Below, in pieces: positions 60,621 to 64,000 of a stretch of DNA of 64,000 bases. Every line of letters begins with the position of its first letter. The stretch's first letter is position 1. A model generated the notes under the pieces. It made no database searches. It saw only the letters and a list, made by a program, of their open reading frames with translations, and was not told where the DNA came from. The DNA is from Trichopus zeylanicus subsp. travancoricus. Lineage: Eukaryota; Streptophyta; Magnoliopsida; Dioscoreales; Dioscoreaceae. The DNA is taken from NCBI GenBank assembly GCA_005019695.1, contig RXID01015735.1, forward strand, positions 48,362-112,361, in the 5' to 3' direction. A program made the translations under genes and the position numbers.

Positions 60621-61884
60621 GCGCGGCCGCCGGCCGCCGGTCGCCGGAACAAGAAAAGTGAGGAGAAAAGCAAAATTTTCGATGGCAAATATTTAAAAAA
60701 TAAAATAGTTTCTTGTACAAAAAATATATTTTATTTTTTAAAAAATAATAAATCGATAAGACTAAATATATAATTTCTCAAGAAGATAAATATTTGTCAG
60801 ATTTTCTTGATCGGCTGCAGTATAAAATCAAAATCTCACCCTGATCACGAGACAATAAAACCCAAATTAATTTTAAAATCATAAAAAAATTGATTCAGAG
60901 AAACCAAACGAGCGACGAAGAAGAGACAAAGTTCTGATTGGAGGGAAATCTCAGGTGATGAGAACAAAAAATGTTTTTTGAAATTTTTGGAGATCAACAT
61001 CAATATAATATGTCAAGGGGCTATACTTAAAAAAACCCATTCGATAAATTTCCCGAAAAATGTTCGTTTGCCAGCGTAAAAATTACTTTTTTATTTTAAT
61101 CCCATTTTCTTTGTCTTTTTCTTCAATTTATTATACTCTGCTTCCTTTTTATTCCTCTTCTCTGCTGTGTTCTGTTCTTCTTTTGGGAAGAAGGGACAAG
61201 AAACCAGAGAATTGCGAGAGATGCGGTGGTTCATTTGCTCTGCTGATTCTTGCAGGAATGTTGATGTCAAGGATCGGACCTCTGCTTTATCGGGTACGTG
61301 GATCTTTTTTTTTTTTTTTTGCCATTTCTAGAGATTTTTGGAGGTTTTTACGCGCTCTGTTTGATCAAAATGCGATTGTTTTCTTGGTTTTTGATCTGGT
61401 GGGTGGAATTTTGTTGAGCGATGTCTGATTCCAGCTGAGATATAGAACTTTTTTGGATGTAGTTGATGGATTTGATGGTCTTGAAGATCATTCTGAAAGT
61501 TAGCGTTTTGATTGTTTTTCTGTGAATGTTAGAAGAGAATGATTACCTGACACTATGTATTTTTTTTGTTCGGCTTCGATGTTCTGATGACTGATATGAT
61601 GATCCATCATGATTTATTTGATATATTGAAACCCTTATTTATTTATTTTTTTTCATCTTCTTTCACTTGTACAGGTTGAAAATTGGAGTTTCTGAACTAA
61701 GAGCCTTTAATTGTAAAGAATTCAAGAGTTGGTCTTCATTTAGCTCTTGGTCCTGTTTGAATTTGTCTCATTTGAAATTCAGCATCTTCAGCAGAGAAGC
61801 CGAAAGAGAACTGAACACTAGAAATAACTAGGCAAAATTCAGTAGATGGGAATATGAAAACTTTAATCAATGGTTCTGGTCAAA
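60621..61884. other. intergenic, nothing firm
   Basis: A very GC-rich patch (about 60,622-60,650, GCGGCCGCCGGCCGCCGG) follows the ATL copy. The rest is AT-rich or pyrimidine-rich. The pyrimidine-rich stretch at 61.1-61.3 kb may be the old leader of the RLCK relic. Confidence 0.4.
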
Positions 61885-62872
61885 TTTCTGCTTGTACCTT
61901 CACATTTCGTGAATTAGTGGTTGCAAATCTGATTGCCTATTGGGACAGGGAGGATTTGGCAGAGTCTACAAAGGCTACTTAGAGGGTATCAACCAGGTAG
62001 AGTTTGTCCAGATGTGTTGTTTATACCTATTTCTTTGGTCATGAGAATGTCTTGATTATCTGGACAGTTTCTCTTTTGTAATTAGAAATTTATGCAAATT
62101 CTTAAAAATCCATCATGAGAATGTCAAAGACTAAAAAATCAAGTGGAATTAGGAATTTATGCAAATTCTGTAATTTAAGCTGTTCGAATTGCATTTTCTT
62201 GAGCTATATGCCTGTGCTAAGAGTTTGTCTTCATTTGGTGGGCTCTTTTTCTGTTATGGTTGTTCCGAAAAAAAGTTAGCTTGATATTTCTCCTTGTTCT
62301 TTAGTGAAAACTGGGGCAAATAAATAGAGCTATGTGCTTGAGGGATGGAAGAGTTCTGTTTTATTCCTTTCTATTCTTCATTGCTTAATGTAATAACACA
62401 CATTATGATCTCATTTTCCATCTAGGTTGTGGCCATAAAACAGCTTGATTGAGATGGACTGCAAGGAAACAGAGAATTTCTTGTTGAAGGTTTGATGTTA
62501 AGTCTACTACACCGCCCTAACCTCGTCAAACTAATCGGGTATTGTGCCGATGGTGATCAGAGGCTTTTGGTTTATGAATACATGCTGTTGGGATCTTCGG
62601 AGGATCATCTTCATGGTATGTATGAAACATGGGTTTTCACTTATTTATGTATGTGGGTTGCTCTGTCAGCTGATCTATTACAATAGGATTGTGTTACTTA
62701 ATTTTCACCCTTTTTTCTCATTTGCTTCTTGCAACAGTATCTTTCTTTGGAAAGCAAGGGGCTTCACTGGAATACAAGGATGAAACTAGCTGCTGGAGCA
62801 GCTGAAGGCTTGGAATATTTACATGATAAAGCCAAACCTCCAGTTGTATACCGAGACTTTGGATTTTGTTTC
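61885..62872 (+). pseudogene. receptor-like cytoplasmic kinase (RLCK-VII/PBL) pseudogene
   Basis: Three pieces of a PBL-type kinase: TFRELVVA, then after a deletion CLLGQGGFGRVYKGYLEG at about 61.9 kb; VVAIKQLD at 62,427 followed directly by TGA where the family has an Arg or Asn codon, then DGLQGNREFLVEG, LIGYCADGDQRLLVYEYM and EDHLHG; and GLHWNTRMKLAAGAAEGLEY with KPPVVYRDF at about 62.74-62.87 kb. After YRDF the homology ends, so the catalytic loop beyond the Asp, DFG, and the whole C-lobe are missing. RLCK-VII kinases act in immune signalling below receptors; this copy cannot. Confidence 0.87.
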
Positions 62873-63223
62873 CTCTTCTTTATCTTGAGTACGTCCATTA
62901 AACAAATAAACGACTTCAAAAATAAAATCAAGGACTTCGGCACACAAGCAATTATAACTATGATGGGTAACACTCCTGATATAGTTGATATTCAATAATA
63001 ATACATATTTGCTAATTTATTTATTTAGCCATGAAGAATTACAATTGACTTGGCATCCTGAGTGCTCATTTGGCTTCGATCAAATTAACTGCATCCCAAT
63101 CCTCTTATGCTCTCTACGAACCCTGAGTTCAAAATTACATCTGATTGGATTGTAAATCTCTCCGCTTATGGAGGAAAAACTCAAAGCTAAAAGTCCACAA
63201 CTGAGAAGCATTAAACTTAAAAG
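62873..63223. other. 3' flank of the RLCK relic, nothing recognised
   Basis: No C-lobe exon of the kinase is found. AT-rich, without clear repeats. Confidence 0.45.
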
Positions 63224-63582
63224 TATATATAACTCGTTTTTTAATTTTATAAAAAATTACAAAAATTTCTTACAAAACTAGCAAAGTTGCATATAACTCG
63301 TTTGTTAATCTTCGACTCCCATACTTGGGTTTTCTTCTATGTTTTAGAAATACGAAAGAGAAATGATCATGATGATTGAATACAAAGTCGCTATTCAACT
63401 AACCCGAACTCAGAAGAACAAGACAGTTGTCGCAGCATCAAAGCTAGCTTCAACGGAGGACTTTTTTATAACTTAACCTACAATAAAAGAGGACATGTAG
63501 TTTTTAAATTTTCAAAAAATTATACATAATTTTGATAATTTGCGAGATAGAATATGCAAAAAAAAACCCTAAAAATTTAGGG
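63224..63582. repeat. dispersed repeat R, short internally deleted copy (~0.36 kb)
   Basis: Same order and orientation as the long copy at 57,354-58,694, without its central 725 bp. The 3' block (63,455-63,580, beginning GGAGGACTTTTTTATAACTT) is nearly identical to 58,570-58,690; the 5' block is more diverged (TGCATATAACTCGTTTGTTA). Confidence 0.82.
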
Positions 63583-64000
63583 ATAATTACAGAGGACCTC
63601 CTAATTAGTCTTAATTACGATAAATCCCCCTAATTTCCGTAATTACCTTCACCCCTCAAATTCGTCCAAATTTACCCACAGCCACCCATTATTATTTAAT
63701 CAAAATTTTGTCAAATAATTACTGGATTTTACCTCCGGTTATTTTTCATATACCCCTAAAAACTTCATTTTTCATATTTAACCCCTCGGATTTTGGATTT
63801 TTGCAAATAATACCCCGAAAAAAATTAGATTTACAAAAAAGTCCTGGAAATTCGGATTTTTGCAAATAAACCCCTGGAAATTATTCCGATTTACGGAAAA
63901 GTCCCCAAAATCGGATTTTTGCAAATAACACCCAAAGAAATCAGATTTACAAACAAGTTGTCGAAATTCGAATTTTTGCAAATAAACCCCTGAAATTATT
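63583..64000. repeat. degenerate ~58-bp tandem array running off the window
   Basis: From about 63,785 the motif CGGATTTTTGCAAATAA returns every 56-65 bp (at about 63,795, 63,859, 63,915 and 63,971), alternating with a GATTTACAAAAAAGTCC-type block. The preceding 200 bp (63,583-63,785) includes TAATCAAAATTTTGTC, shared with the fold-back element at 491-1045, so this may be one arm of a similar element cut by the window end. Confidence 0.7.

Noticed and set aside
62880..62998. IKDFGTQAII resembling a kinase DFG segment after the RLCK relic
   Set aside because: Only the three letters DFG match and the surrounding residues do not follow RLCK-VII; likely chance.

Overview
This is a 64 kb piece of plant nuclear genome. 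The evidence is spliced genes with canonical GT-AG introns, AT-rich intergenic DNA full of small non-autonomous transposons, and plant-only families (Dof, ATL RING-H2, RLCK-VII, malectin-like LRR receptor kinase). Several first exons are very GC-rich against an AT-rich background (25.6-26.1 kb, 41.9-42.3 kb, 59.0-59.3 kb). That 5' GC gradient suggests a monocot, but the species cannot be named from the sequence.

Layout, left to right. 0-3 kb: AT-rich DNA with a large fold-back repeat. 3.1-10.0 kb (-): a giant PWWP/RRM-like chromatin protein with a 68-residue tandem repeat tail. 11.4-16.3 kb (-): a decayed vacuolar ATPase subunit a gene lacking its middle. 18.0-20.1 kb (-): intact ribosomal protein S23 (uS12) with a recognisable promoter. 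20.5-21.2 kb (-): Dof relic. 22.2-26.1 kb (-): broken class IV aminotransferase-like gene. 26.4-29.0 kb (+): MPK3-like MAP kinase pseudogene. 31.4-39.3 kb (+): intact 15-exon malectin/LRR receptor kinase of 921 residues, close to Arabidopsis At2g37050. 40.4-42.3 kb (-): ascorbate peroxidase pseudogene. 45.6-52.1 kb (-): intact 12-exon NOT4-type RING/RRM protein of 1071 residues. 54.2-56.7 kb (+): intact 8-exon ZC3H15-type CCCH protein of 358 residues. 58.9-60.6 kb (+): an intact ATL RING-H2 ligase and a broken tandem copy, separated by an LTR-like block. 61.9-62.9 kb (+): RLCK-VII pseudogene. 63.2-64.0 kb: short copy of a dispersed repeat and a degenerate tandem array.

The genes do not form a pathway. 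The striking pattern is that about half are decayed (VHA-a, Dof, aminotransferase, MPK3, APX, ATL copy 2, RLCK), while translation, mRNA-decay and receptor genes beside them are perfectly in frame across up to 15 exons. This looks like a fractionating duplicate block (inference). The most unusual structure is in the PWWP gene: its repeat units are separated by introns whose 3' halves resemble its own coding sequence, and its last repeat carries a stop codon although the reading frame and splice site beyond it are still intact.
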